NCBI GenBank assembly: GCA_916613615.1 | Contig: OU744720.1 | Coordinates: 77,031,338 to 77,095,337, forward strand | Reading direction: 5' to 3' | Source of the DNA: Steromphala cineraria | Taxonomy: Eukaryota; Mollusca; Gastropoda; Trochida; Trochidae | Length of the DNA stretch: 64,000 nucleotides | In this document: positions 12,101 to 22,711 of the stretch, one piece after another | How the letters are laid out: the number at the start of each line of letters is the position of its first letter | Numbering within the stretch: the stretch's first letter is position 1 | Program-made: the position numbers and the translations under genes | The notes under the pieces: model-generated | Database searches by the model: none | The model's input: only the letters and a program-made list of their open reading frames with translations | What the model was told of the DNA's origin: nothing

Positions 12101-13431
12101 TATTTTGTTTTCACACTTGAAAAAGTTATCCTTGTCGTTTAACTACGCAGAATTATGAGAAAATAAAAAGATTATTGAGTTATCAAATCTTAAGTCGAGC
12201 GTGTTCTGGATCATCGCCTTGTTCGCATTATGTATAAATGCGCAGTACGTCTCCTTGGATAATTTAAGAAATTAAAAAACTACTTGTAAAAAGGTTTAAA
12301 AAGGAGTATATAATAAATACAGAACGTCATACGTGTGAATTTGGGTCGTTTGTATTGAACTCGAAGATGTCATGGACGCGGAGGAACAACTCGTTCTTCG
12401 AACTCATTGTTCCTACGCCGTCGATGACATCTACTCGTTCAATACAAACGACCCAAATGCACACGTATGACGTTCTGTATATATATTCACCCATGCGACA
12501 ACTCGACGGGAAAGTTGTGACTCTATCAGCGCCCCCTGTAGGACAAACAGAGTTACGTCCCTTGTGTCAGTCCAACTCGAACTCGAAGAGAAATTTATTT
12601 TCTAATTAATCCCTTAGTTGCGTTGTGACAACATTCATAAAAACGATGTGAATATAGGTCACCAAAATACTGCGTAGAATAAGGCTGTATCTCTCAGTTT
12701 CTATTTAGACATCGCATCGTTTTATTACAGTTTTGTGTGCTCAATTGAAATATATCCTCGCCTACACCATAGCTCAATAATCAGGCTACTTCCTTTCACA
12801 ACTTTCCCGTCGAATATGAATATGAATTTCTTGTAAATGCATATCTCGCCCGATGCGTGCGGAAGATGCATACAATGATGCATAATACTCTTCTCGTTGA
12901 CATTTGTAATCTCATTTTGGACAGGGGAATGCCCTTCAAAACTCTTATGCGCCCAGAACTGAAAAAGTCATATCTCTCTTTAATTCAACTGCACATCAAA
13001 GTTTACTTTTCTTCACTTGTTCTAAATTAAATTTTGAGAAGGGGAGAAACCGTCCACAACACATGAAGTTATCCGCCAAGATAAATTGTTACCTTTTTCT
13101 GAGTCGGTTGACTCCTTCATCAGACAATTATAACAGGGTTCTAGGTCCCTGAAGTACAAATCGGCAGGGCTTTTCTTATGACGTTATTGTGACGTTATCA
13201 TACTGTCTTTTTTTTTAAATTGAATTTTATTGTTTTATTTTAGGAGACCCCTCCCGCTTCCACTCCTTCTACATTGCTATCTGCAAGCCGAGCGGTGAGA
13301 AGATGACCGCGCTGGATATCATCTCCATGGGTAGACTTGGCTCCAATGTGAAGAAGACAGTTCTCCGGTGTTCAGTGGATGGACAGGATCAAGTTGTGTG
13401 TACTTCACTCCAGTGGACTGGCATCAGCTGA
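3882..13431 (+). CDS. TSEN34: tRNA-splicing endonuclease subunit Sen34 (catalytic)
   Basis: Six coding exons join in phase: 3882-3942, 5421-5558, 5905-6002, 7541-7757, 10267-10500, 13244-13431. They total 936 nt, giving 311 residues, against about 310 in human TSEN34. The N-terminal fold has the segments EYRIVGTLVGCLPRAPRQN and LGLPIQLMPEETNLLL. A lysine/glutamate-rich linker (exon 4) precedes the C-terminal nuclease fold with KFGGDFLVYPGDPSRFHSFY. The family's catalytic Tyr (LVYPGD), His (RFHSFY) and Lys (SNVKKTV) are all present, so the enzyme should cut the 3' splice site of pre-tRNA introns together with Sen2, Sen15 and Sen54. Exon 1 starts at ATG 3882 in a good context (CCAAAATGG). The exon 2 donor (AAAG/GTTCCA) is weak but gives the expected LLLQKGYAELV join. 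The exons were inferred by peptide similarity and splice phase, so a non-coding 5' exon cannot be excluded. Confidence 0.93.
4799..5273. mobile_element. Composite MITE/foldback element, copy 2
   Basis: Direct copy of the element at 674-1146, with the same TTTATCATCCAAAA terminal repeat (4799-4812 and 5111-5124), the same run of GACGTCA boxes (about 4945-5035) and the same adjoining foldback (5126-5273). It lies in TSEN34 intron 1, about 150 bp before exon 2. Confidence 0.8.
6013..7285 (-). mobile_element. 5'-truncated non-LTR retrotransposon (LINE) 3' end with poly(A) tail
   Basis: On the minus strand an open frame of 331 codons (7285 down to 6290) encodes the C-terminal part of a reverse-transcriptase polyprotein. 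Its zinc-binding tail region reads DLCTFCNEEQESICHLFWDC, a C-X2-C-X8-H-X4-C arrangement followed by QVFW. Beyond the stop lies a 3' UTR and then two long T runs on the + strand (about 6015-6047 and 6067-6101), i.e. an A-rich tail in the element's orientation. The polymerase core and endonuclease are missing, so it is a dead 5'-truncated insert. It looks closest to L1/Tx1-like elements, but I cannot fix the clade. The uninterrupted frame suggests a fairly recent insertion. Confidence 0.85.
7758..9427. other. TSEN34 intron 4, left part
   Basis: Non-coding. A 90-bp stretch near 8325-8415 contains GATATTTATTGATATCC-type short palindromes, probably an old foldback fragment. Otherwise nothing recognised. 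Confidence 0.4.
9428..9584. mobile_element. Foldback element with arms of about 70 bp
   Basis: The left arm (AGAATAACCAACTCGGTACG..., then GTGATTACAGGATATCTG and ATAATGTTCA) is matched by its inverted copy in 9515-9584 with scattered mismatches. The centre is GCTCGCCAAGGCTCGCG. No open frame. Confidence 0.8.
9679..9966. mobile_element. MITE with AGGGCTTCCAC terminal inverted repeats, hAT-like
   Basis: The ends read TTAGGGCTTCCACGTGTACTC and, inverted, GTGGAAGCCTTA. The subterminal parts are rich in GTACTCGAGTCC-type repeats in both orientations. Termini of this kind are common in hAT-derived MITEs; the superfamily is inference because I did not identify a clear 8-bp target duplication. Confidence 0.65.
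10685..10843. mobile_element. 159-bp MITE with TA target duplication, pogo/Tigger-like
   Basis: The terminal inverted repeats are CAGTAGAACACGGATATAGT and its complement-reverse ending CTATATCCGAGTTCTACTG, flanked by TA on both sides (10683-10684, 10844-10845). The CAGTAGAAC end and TA duplication fit Tc1/mariner pogo-type elements. It lies in TSEN34 intron 5. Confidence 0.8.
11081..11238. repeat. Long hairpin (foldback), arms of about 75 bp
   Basis: GCTTAAAAAATAAAATTATG... on the left is mirrored by ...CATAATTTTATTTTTTAAGC on the right, with only a few mismatches and a short loop near 11160. It would form a long hairpin in the TSEN34 pre-mRNA. Confidence 0.85.
11560..12890. mobile_element. 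Nested inverted-repeat element of about 1.3 kb
   Basis: An outer pair is formed by 11560-11632 (GAGCATACAATGCATCTTCC, then TATGCATTTACAAGAAATTC) and its inverted copy at about 12815-12888. Inside it are a small pair around 11656-11715 (GTGCAATACGGAAT / ATTCCGTATTGCAC) and a hairpin at 12318-12478 whose roughly 70-bp arms start ACAGAACGTCATACGTGTG. No transposase frame is present. Confidence 0.7.
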
Positions 13432-13801
13432 TTCTTGTTTTTGCCTGTTCATAGTCAAGTGATTGGATGTTTGTATGGATAAAATCAAGAACTGTGCAAA
13501 TCAGTGTATGATTGTCCTCATTGGCAACAGGGATCATTGTTTGAGAAATCACCTTGCCCTTTATCAAAATTGGACAGAACAGTTACTAATAGTGTATACA
13601 GAATATCCAACGAGAATGTCATGGTTGCTGGTCAATTTTGCATCTAGCTTCATCAAAAACTGACCGTGGCCAGCAGTGAACCGTCTGTTCCAAACACAGA
13701 TACATGTCTACCAAGTTGTTTATGTACTATCTGTGATGTATAAATATTATCATAATATGTCCTAAAAACATCACAATGTGCATATTGAAGTGAATACATA
13801 C

Positions 13802-13807
13802 AATAAA
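13802..13807 (+). promoter_or_regulatory. Probable TSEN34 polyadenylation signal
   Basis: AATAAA lies 371 nt after the TSEN34 stop codon in an AT-rich 3' region, before the repeat block that starts at 14075. It is the first strong match downstream of the stop. Confidence 0.6.
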
Positions 13808-14074
13808 ATGTTCTGAATGAAAGTTGTAATTTGGTGGTAATTAAAGCCCAACTTCAACATACTCAGGGATATGTAGCCTGTCCATGTGTCTGAAGCGTGA
13901 CTTGTTTAACATCCATATCAAATTTGAAGTTTCAATCTGATGCAGATATGCAATTTAGGGGTAACAAATTCAGGATACCCCAAAAAAAAAAAATGACTTT
14001 CTTCTGTTTCTGGAGTATAAATTGAAAACTGTATTTGGTATGTATGTTACCTATGTGGTGCAGAAATATGTAGG

Positions 14075-15160
14075 GTGCGATAATTGTCCCCCGCCGCAAC
14101 GCGGAACGGGGGACATTGTATTCAGCGGCGTCCGTCCGTCCGTGCGTCTGGATCCTTGTTAACGCGATATCTCCAGAACCATTGCACCCAAAGTCTTCAA
14201 ATTTGGTGACAGTCTCACTTGGGGGATTACGCAGACACCAGTCACTTTTGGTGACCTTGACCTTATTTTCAAGGTCACAACGGCACTTTGACCACTCTTG
14301 AAACTCTTGTTAACACTATATTTTAAGAACCGTTGCACCCAATGTCTTCAAATTTGGTCACTGCCTCACTTGGGGGATTACACAGACACCAGTCACTTCG
14401 GCTGACCTTGACATTATTTTCAAGGTCACTCAGCACTTTGGCAACTGTTGTTAGTCTTGTTAACTCATTATCTTATGAACTACTGCACCTAATGTCTTCA
14501 AATTTCGTCACAGCCTACATTGGAGGATTACGCAGACACCAGTCACTTCAGGTGACCTTGACATTATTTTCAAGGTCACTCCGGCACTTTGGACACTTTT
14601 GATACTCTTGTCAACACAATATCTCCTGAACCGTTTTACAAAATGTCTTCAAATTTAGTCACAGCCTGTGAGACTAAGCCAATACCAAATACTTTGGATG
14701 ACCTTGACCTTAATTTTCAAGGTCACCACGGTTCCTTGAAAACTTTTGAAACATTTTATATCTTATGAACCGATTCATGAAATGTCCTCAAATTTGGTCA
14801 CAGCCTACATTGAGGGATTCTGTAGACACAAGTCACTTTTGGTGACCTTGACCCTAATTTCTAGGTCACCACTCCACTTTTGAAACTCTTGTTTACTTGA
14901 TATCTCATAAACCACTGGACCGAATGTCTTCAAATTTGGTTAGAAACTACATTGAGGGATAACGCAGACACCAGTCACTTTGGATGACCTTTACCTTATT
15001 TTCAAGGTCACAATGGCACTTTGACCACTTTTGAAACTCTTGTTAACACCATATCTCTTGAACCATTGCACTTATTGCCAATGGGAATATAGCATTTGCT
15101 TATTGTGACAATTCTATCGCAATATCCAAGCGGCGGGGGACATTGCCACATTAGTGGCAA
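14075..15160. mobile_element. Inverted-repeat element with an internal array of about 145-bp units
   Basis: The ends carry GATAATTGTCCCCCGCCGC (left) and GCGGCGGGGGACATTGCC (right), forming terminal inverted repeats. Between them run six to seven diverged units built on 'AATGTCTTCAAATTTGGTCAC', 'GACACCAGTCACTTTTGGTG' and 'ACCTTGACCTTATTTTCAAG' segments. Each unit carries GTGACCTTGACC and TCAAGGTCAC in opposed orientation. The open frames here only reflect the periodicity. Confidence 0.85.
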
Positions 15161-15167
15161 ACACTTG

Positions 15168-15745
15168 TTTTTAGCTCATCTGGCCTGTAAGGCCTGATGG
15201 GCTTATGGCATGGCATAGTGTCCGGCGTCCGTCCGTAAACTTTGTGGAATTTCGACTTCTTCTCCAGAACCATAAGACCTAGAAAGCTGAAACTTTGTGT
15301 ACAGACTCCTTGACTAGTGAGGATTATAAATTCTAGCTTTGGTGGCCCTGTGGCCCCTAATAAGGGCCAGAGCACACCCTAAAAACCTATTTTCATCTTC
15401 TTCTCCAGAACCATAAGGCCCAGAAAGCTGAAACCTTGTGAATATACTCTTTGACTAGTAAGGATTATGAATAATAGCTTTTGTGAGCCTGTGGCCCCTA
15501 ATAAGGGCATCAGGGGCCACACCCTTTAACCTAATTTCATCATTTTCTCAAGAAGCATCAGGCCTAGAAAGCTGAAACTTTGTGTGCAAACTCCTAAGTA
15601 AGATAAGGAGGATTCCAAATTGTACATTTAGTGACCCTGTGGTCCAAAGTAAGGGGGGAACCACATTTTTCAGACCCTTAAGCAAAATTGATTTGAAGCC
15701 TGGTGAGCTACAGAGCCAATGGCTCTATTTTTTAACTTTGGCTCC
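15168..15745. mobile_element. AGCTCATCTGG family element with about three tandem units
   Basis: It starts TTTTTAGCTCATCTGGCC and ends GAGCTACAGAGCCAATGGCTCT, abutting the previous element. Inside are a CCGTCCGTCC segment and three diverged units containing TTCTCCAGAACCATAAG and AGAAAGCTGAAACTTTGTG. A member of the same family in inverse orientation is at 42815-44099. Confidence 0.8.
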
Positions 15746-17486
15746 ATGGAAGATAAAGAAGACAGCTTTTCTTAAAAACTATTTGAGATAGGAAAACCAA
15801 ATTTGGTGTGTCTTCAGCGTATCCATACCGTGATGGAGTTTGAAATTCAGAACTGTGCAATTATTCGTTAGACTTAATGCCCTTGTTTCGTGTTTTTTTA
15901 CTGTTCAAGCGTGTTGTCAAAGGGGCCAATGCTTTTCAGAAACTATTTGCAATAGAAAAACGGAACTTGGTTAGTGTCTTCAGGATATCAATACCTTGGA
16001 GTTTGAAAATGATCTTTATAAGAATATATACCGCATTATATAGTTATGGCCCTTGTATGAAATCTAATTTCCTGGGAGATGTTGACAGTCTTTTAACAAA
16101 AAAATTAGGGTTGTTTTTACGGTTACCCTAAAGATAGTGTACCGTGACGGTATAGTATTGCTTTGTGATAATTAGATACATATCTTCTCAGGACATGTCT
16201 GTATTGTCACAAATGTTGCCTTGAAATTATTCTATTGATATATTCCTGCTGTTCACTGCTACTATATTCCAAGTCAATAAGTGTTGAAATCAAGGGATGG
16301 GAATAGAATTGTGCATAGAATCCCAGGATGGTAAAAAGAGTCAGGACCAACAAAAAGCACCTGAAACCAGCTCTGATCAGCTATATATAGTTGAGAATGG
16401 TTGAAATTGAAACTAAAGTTTAAATCAATGTTGCATTCCCCAATCCCAACTGACTTGTCTTATTTGCATCATACAGATGCAGTAAGTCATGGTATCAATT
16501 CTTTTGGAGACAAACTTTGGTTGTTTCTGTTAACATTTTTTTAAACCCAGAAAAGGCTCTGGTTTTAACTTATGGAGAGAAAAAATAAATTTGAAGATTT
16601 AACTTTTTATTTGAACAGCATATCAACAACACCATTCACATATTCCATTCATCAACAATAAGATTTGAAGACATATGCATCCAACTAAAACTGATTCTTT
16701 TACGCCCGTCTTCAAATGTTAAAAAGCATGAATCCATTCTCACATAAAAGCATTTGCAACATTAAAAGTAGGTACAGTTCCTCTATCGCATGTTGATCCA
16801 CAATGTAAATTTAAAAATTTACAATAAAAATCATACTAGCAGGAATATGTACACTTGTTTGAACATTTGTACAAGACATTCGCACAGATATACACATGCA
16901 TTCTATCATTCATTTATGTTTGAAAGACATGATAAGAAATAAATATGTGACTGCTTGCTAATGGTCATACAGGGAGTACTTCATTGGAAGGTTTCTATTT
17001 TGACTTATTTTATCTATATCCATATCAAAATAAATAATTTGGTTAACTTTAAGAATTTGATTCATTATTATCACATTTGCATACCTTTGTTGTTTTACAA
17101 AAATAAATGGAAATATAAATATATGATATGTTGATGAAATTGGAAATGATTCTCTCTTAGTCATGGTTGAATGATGATGGTAGTCCTATATTAACGATGA
17201 AATCATTGCAAAAGCAATGATGTAGCACCACACAATGTAAGAATTGGAATACTTGAGAACACCTGAGTTCAATGTTGGGTTTGTACTTGGTCCCATAATC
17301 CTGTTCAGTCACTTGAGTCTTCGATGCCAGCATCATAATATTAACCCAGTGGCTTTGGTTTTGTATATTGCACTTTGAGATCAGTCAGATCGTGGTCAGT
17401 TGTCAATGAGTATGTAGTATAACTTTGGCCAGCAAAGTTGTTGAGATCAGTCTTTGACGTCTAGACAAGTCAAACACATGCCACTG
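15746..17486. other. TSEN34 / Emi-gene convergent intergenic region
   Basis: AT-rich sequence downstream of both converging genes. Degenerate pieces related to the preceding element continue to about 16130. The 3' UTR of the minus-strand gene must lie here; TTTATT at about 16606 (AATAAA on the minus strand) is a possible but unproven poly(A) signal. Confidence 0.4.
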
Positions 17487-19444
17487 CTATAAACGTCTTA
17501 GATTTTTTTTGCTTTTCTTGGAACCAACAGTATCCATTTTAGATTTTTTCATTGCCACAGGAATACAGTTCCGGGCACCATGATGTTCACAAAAACACTT
17601 CACACAAAAGTCAAACTTGCACTTTTCATTTAAACACATGCCTCTGTCTTGTACTGCAAGTGTTTTTGCTGCTGAGTTGCACTTCGGACAGTGTCGCAGG
17701 TTCTCGTGTGACTGGAGGGCTGATACCGCCTAAACAACAAGGATACAAGTTATAAATTAAGATGTTAATAATGACATTATGTTCATCCAAATATATTACC
17801 AATTATACTGTACACAAAGTAGGTTCTTAGGCTTCATTGTTGAGGAAGAAAGATAAGCTGCAACACAATTAAAATTTCTTTTTCATTTAATATTTGATGT
17901 TATTAGCTTTCTTGATCACAATAATTAAATCTTCAGAAGGGGTTTTCCTTTTTTTGATTTGAATAGAAATCCTGATAACATTTTCAAGAAATGAACAAAC
18001 ACTAACTACCTGTGCAAACAAGTTGATGACTGGCATTTTCTTAGGTGACCTTGGTATGTGAGTGGTTTGGACTGTGGTTAGAACTTCACTCGTTGTCAAT
18101 CCTCGGTGTTGTCGCTTTGAGGATTTGCCAGTATTTTCCTGAAAACAATTCCAAATATAAATTTCCAGATCAAGTATTTCTATGTGTATGAACAGAGAGT
18201 TCAACGATGATTTATGAAATAATTTTAATAGACCTCACAACATTACAATACATGAATTATCTTCAGGAGAAAGCAAGAAACCTTGTTCAAAAAACTGAAA
18301 AGGAAGTTAGGCACCTTTCCATGAAATAATCCTTGCTTTTTTGCAAGACACTTTTTTAACATTTACTATATTAACAGGAGTACTAGGTTTTCTTCTTTCC
18401 GAGACTATCTAAGTATATGTCCAGTCTGAGATAACATGATGCTTAAAGTGCTTACCTTTCCCAGTGATGATGCCCTTGATTTTAATGACTTGAGGTATTT
18501 TTGTCGTTTGGTTCTTGCTCGACTGTCATTGTCACACATGGTCTTCCATTGACGAGATACATGTCGAATCCTGGAAAAAAGACATTTGATTATACTCTGG
18601 CATTGATTTTACACTTTACATCAGCATCACATATTTATAAAATACTTTTAGTTTTCGCTTAACTATGAAATCTAGTATGACTGAATTATTCAAAGTTAAG
18701 TTCCTTTATAGTATTCAGTACTACACTAGTAAGAACTTAGACATACAAAGCTTTTTGATATGAACCAATGGTCACTGTTCAATACCTGCACAAGTCTTTT
18801 GGTTCGAGGAAGGACAGAACCAAGGACACTCCTTGAATGTTTCTGACGCTCATCTCCGATAAAATGTCAACCTTCTCCAGACCCATTTTTCTTCCAATTA
18901 ATCTATCAGGTTCACTGGGTGAGAAATGCTGCACAACATCATGAATTGCAACACAGTCTAACTTTTCCACAAGTCCTGAAGCACCAAAGCTACAATCCAG
19001 ATCACTTGATTCAAACTCTAAACTGTATCGAGGAAAGTCAGACAGTCGCTTCTTATATTTCTTTTCAGAAACCTCCTCTTCCTCAGGAATTTCCCAGTCA
19101 TTGAACACTGAACACTCACAGTTCACATTTTCACACAGGTCATCATTTGTTTTTAATGAATGACGGTCATGTTTGACGAAGCAATTCACATCTGAATTGT
19201 TTGTGGTCACTGTACTATCATGGAACGCAGTGTCATTTGTCGACTCGACAATTGAGTCAGGATAGCCACTGTCATTGCCAGGGGAGTACAAACTAAGTGA
19301 GAGGGATTTTGATGCAAGCGGTGTACTTGTACTGAGCGATCGACTCTTAATTTGCTCCGAGAAGTCTTGTGAGTAGTCCATACTGTCAAACTGAAGCATA
19401 GGCACTGATGCTTTACGGGACTTGAAATGCATCCTTGCATCCAT
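17487..19444 (-). CDS. FBXO5: Emi1/Emi2-type F-box APC/C inhibitor
   Basis: Four coding exons on the minus strand, 19444-18786, 18570-18456, 18138-18010 and 17729-17487, give 381 residues (human EMI1 is about 447). Features in order: a Ser-rich N-terminus with DSGYPDS at residues 58-64, matching the beta-TrCP degron region of Emi proteins; RLIGRKMGLEKVDILSEMS leading into the F-box (about 170-235, continuing EPKDLCRIRHVSRQWKTM over the exon 1/2 join); and a zinc-binding region (ZBR, about 315-356) starting CPKCNSAA and continuing CKFDFCVKCFCEHHGARNC. The C-terminus is GSKKSKKNLRRL, the LRRL tail that docks on the APC/C. The protein should hold APC/C-Cdh1/Cdc20 inactive in S/G2 or in meiosis. 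An AG lies directly before the ATG, so a 5' exon further up is likely. Whether it equals FBXO5 or FBXO43 is undecidable by eye; invertebrates probably have one gene. Confidence 0.93.
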
Positions 19445-21275
19445 CTGAAAAATAATTCAAAACACTTAACTCAATTGATAGAATGATGAATTGATATGTT
19501 TATAAAAAAAATTAAATTGTATCTCACATGATCTGAAAACTGCTATAATATCCTTTTATTACATGTTGAGATTTTGTAAACATGTATCGTGTGAAATGAT
19601 TCAATAATGTTTTATCAAGGAGTCCATTGTATACTTTATGTTCAAACAGAAATGAATTATGAATACAAAGCGTAAACAAAATTTCGAAATTTGAAAAGGC
19701 GGGAATAAGTTACACTGTTGGCATAAATAATATCCACCTGTCCAAAGACTTTGGTTGCAAGTGTGAATTACATGCCACATGCTGGGGTTCAGGTTGTCCT
19801 CATGATTATTTGGGCGTGACAAAATCTAAGTAACCATTTAGCACTAATAAACTGTTCATAGATTTTTCTTCGTATCTCAACATATATCCTGGCGTAATCA
19901 ATATTCGCGCACCTAACACGTTCCGACTCGCCGTGCGTAAAGAAAATCAAACATGATGATAAAAGTTTTTACAAACCTTCACTGATCATTACGTCTTTAT
20001 ATAAACATAAATTTTGATTGTTGACATGTTGTTATCGTAGCGGGAGTAGCCATTTCGAAGTCGGCCCTATCTAGGTCAGTTGCGTGCTACGTCATCAATA
20101 TTCGCGATAGTTAAAATCCGGGCAAACCGCACAGTACCAACACACTGTCGGCAGCTGACATCGATATTTTATTAAATCTTGTGTCAAAATGTATCAAAAT
20201 GAATATTTTGATGAATGAATTTGACGTTTGTTTTCTTTTAGTAAATGATATAAAAAAAAAACAGTGTTTAAAGAGTTTACTCATGAATTAACCATACATT
20301 TCACCATGCAGAAAACGTAAGTATTTGAAGGAATATGTATTTATTTTCAACAAAAAAATCTAAATTTTATTTTTTGAATGAAGAACAGTCTAAAGAATTA
20401 CTTTTCACGTGATTTTTTTATTTTGCAGGCAAAACAAATTGACATTCTGCAGTTTTCTGAGAGTTGCAGCAATTATTTCTATTTCATTCTGAGAAAAATG
20501 AAGTTATCAATATATGTGTTTTCATTTACTTGAAAAAATCGTTTTGAACACATCAAAAGTTTATTATTTTTTCGATTTTAAGTCTTGACATATTGTAGAA
20601 TTTTCAGGTGATATATATCTTAATAATTTTTGATATCCTAATGAAAATCCATAGCCAAAAAATTTTCTTGACATTCTACCGAATAAAGAAGGAAATATAT
20701 CATCAACCTAAATATGAAGATACACATATATAGTAGGCCTATGTTTTTCATTATACAAATATTTTCATTTTAAAAACACAAAATAACATGTCATAGGTTG
20801 CTAAATATTGAAACACAATAGATTTTAGCTAAATTTCTGTTAATTTGAGGATGCTTGTGGCCTCTCTATGTCAGTCAAAATCTTCCATATATCCTTGTTT
20901 TCAAAAACATTAAAGTAAAGTTATAAGGTTTATGTTTCGAAATGGGTCAATAAAATATTTATTCCCCACGTAGCATACCCATTCCTAGGTCATAACCTGA
21001 TGGCACGCGTGTTTGGCAAGGAAAATGATCATTAGAAAAATGCTGTCGGCTTATTTTAAATATTTTGCGTCCTATATTCGACTTAGTAGTTTTAGCATTA
21101 GAGAAAATGGATTAAAATTCGATTGAAAGACATTAATTGACCCAAATCTAAATCTCTTAGATATAATCTAATCATTGTGTTGCTAATGGAGCCGAACACG
21201 ACTTTCTTCGGTAATGAAGAAATCTGACGTCACAGCTTTGTGTGTAGCGACCGCATGAACCCGGAAATGAAAGGT

Positions 21276-21283
21276 GCGCGAAA
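21276..21283 (-). promoter_or_regulatory. E2F-like site upstream of the Emi gene
   Basis: GCGCGAAAA on the + strand reads TTTTCGCGC on the minus strand, the E2F consensus. Vertebrate EMI1 is transcribed under E2F control at G1/S, so this is a plausible but untested site; it lies about 1.8 kb from the ATG and a weaker TTCGCGC is nearer (about 19902). Confidence 0.4.
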
Positions 21284-22012
21284 ATTGATGTCCGTGACTT
21301 TACATGACGGCACGATAGATATTGAATGATTGAAAAAGGGGGCTATAACATTTCATTTTATAAATCATAAAATGGTGATTTGTTATGGGACAAAAGAACA
21401 GATACAGTTCAATCGAAAAAAAATTCCAACATCATTCTATTTCTAGCATTCTGATAAGTCAAGAGAAATATACCGATAAATATAAAATAAATATCTCAGT
21501 TTTGTCATGGCTTCAAGACTTGTTCAATCTACCCGAAGTACCGTAGTTGAAATTCTTGATCGGCTCGAAACTTCCCCGCCCACTTTCATTGTTTGATACA
21601 CGCGCTTTTATTTTTATCAGTATTCATTTTCAAAAGCTATTTATTACAGAAGGTTATTTCAACCATTAGACAACACAGGAAAAGCACTTATTCACTCCAA
21701 ACAATATTTATTTTGAGCAGAAGTAACCGATCGCTTGAAACCGGGTCAAGCGGGAATCTCCCTCCATAGACATTTCAAAATAACTGTAAATAACTTCACT
21801 CACCTTGTTCAACAAAATATGGAATTTTAAGAGCTGTTTGATAGTTGACGCTTGACAAAATAACTAAAGATCAGTGGGAATAAACATTTGCTTCCAACAA
21901 ATACAAAAATTATAACTCATAACATGTCGTACTAGAAAATTTTCTACTGCGTATCGTTGACACGTTCGTCCATATTTTCTAAACCTTTCAAATCGTTCGC
22001 CAGAACTCGAGG

Positions 22013-22056
22013 AGCCAATCAAATCGCGTTGTGTCAAGGTTGTGTATCTCGCGAGA
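22013..22056 (+). promoter_or_regulatory. CCAAT box plus TCTCGCGAGA palindrome, likely POLR2K promoter
   Basis: GCCAATC is followed 28 bp later by TCTCGCGAGA, a palindrome known from many vertebrate housekeeping promoters. A TTTCCGG (ETS-like) box follows near 22105. The spacing suits a start site at about 22060-22120, with a non-coding exon spliced to the POLR2K coding exon. Confidence 0.5.
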
Positions 22057-22711
22057 TATACAACTCAGTTCGTGAATCGACGAGACTAACCGGTCTGTTC
22101 GTCTTTCCGGCGTAAACAAACACGTGAAAGTGGGCATGTTTTGTTGTGTTTTTTTGTCTAAATTTCGAAAATTTCATTCATTTATCATATTCAGTTTATC
22201 AAGCATTATTTTCAACGTCGTTAGTATGACGTATAATAGTTATAATGACGGATTTTTAGTCTAATTGTTAATGCCTGTATGAAATAAATGGTTTACAGCT
22301 CATTACTAATTGCATTATGAAAAATCTTTAAAATAGTCATGACATAATGATATACATTTATTTTGAAGCTTTTTAAAGTTCTACGTGGTTTGATGGAATG
22401 GTTTGAAGATGGCCATCAATAAATCATCAACATTATGACAAACTCTTAAGAGTGGTGTACAAACAGTATAAGGTTATTCCAATTTTACACTAACAAATGA
22501 TAACTTCAAAAGCATTAAAATTCAATAACTAAGAATAATTACTATTTCAAACTTTATTATCAGGAATGTTATATCCATCATTATCCCATCATCATAACCT
22601 TTTGGACTGTAAAGTAATTAGTTTATTCATTCCTCTAAAACTTTTCTCAGAAAAGAAGTAATTAATTTTTGTTCATGCTAGTACAATTATTTATTTTATT
22701 TCAGTCATATA

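Larger units (their letters stand above)
19445..22711. promoter_or_regulatory. Divergent intergenic region between the Emi gene and POLR2K
   Basis: About 3.3 kb between two head-to-head genes, with no supported coding exon. Both ATGs sit just after splice-acceptor-like AGs, so upstream non-coding exons and both promoters must lie here. Visible candidate sites: TTCGCGC at about 19902, GCGCGAAA (E2F-like) at 21276-21283, GCCAATC at 22013-22019 and the palindrome TCTCGCGAGA at 22047-22056. Confidence 0.6.

Noticed and set aside
14116..14602. Open frames of 61-89 codons as genes
   Set aside because: They follow the tandem units of the repeat element and share its periodicity.
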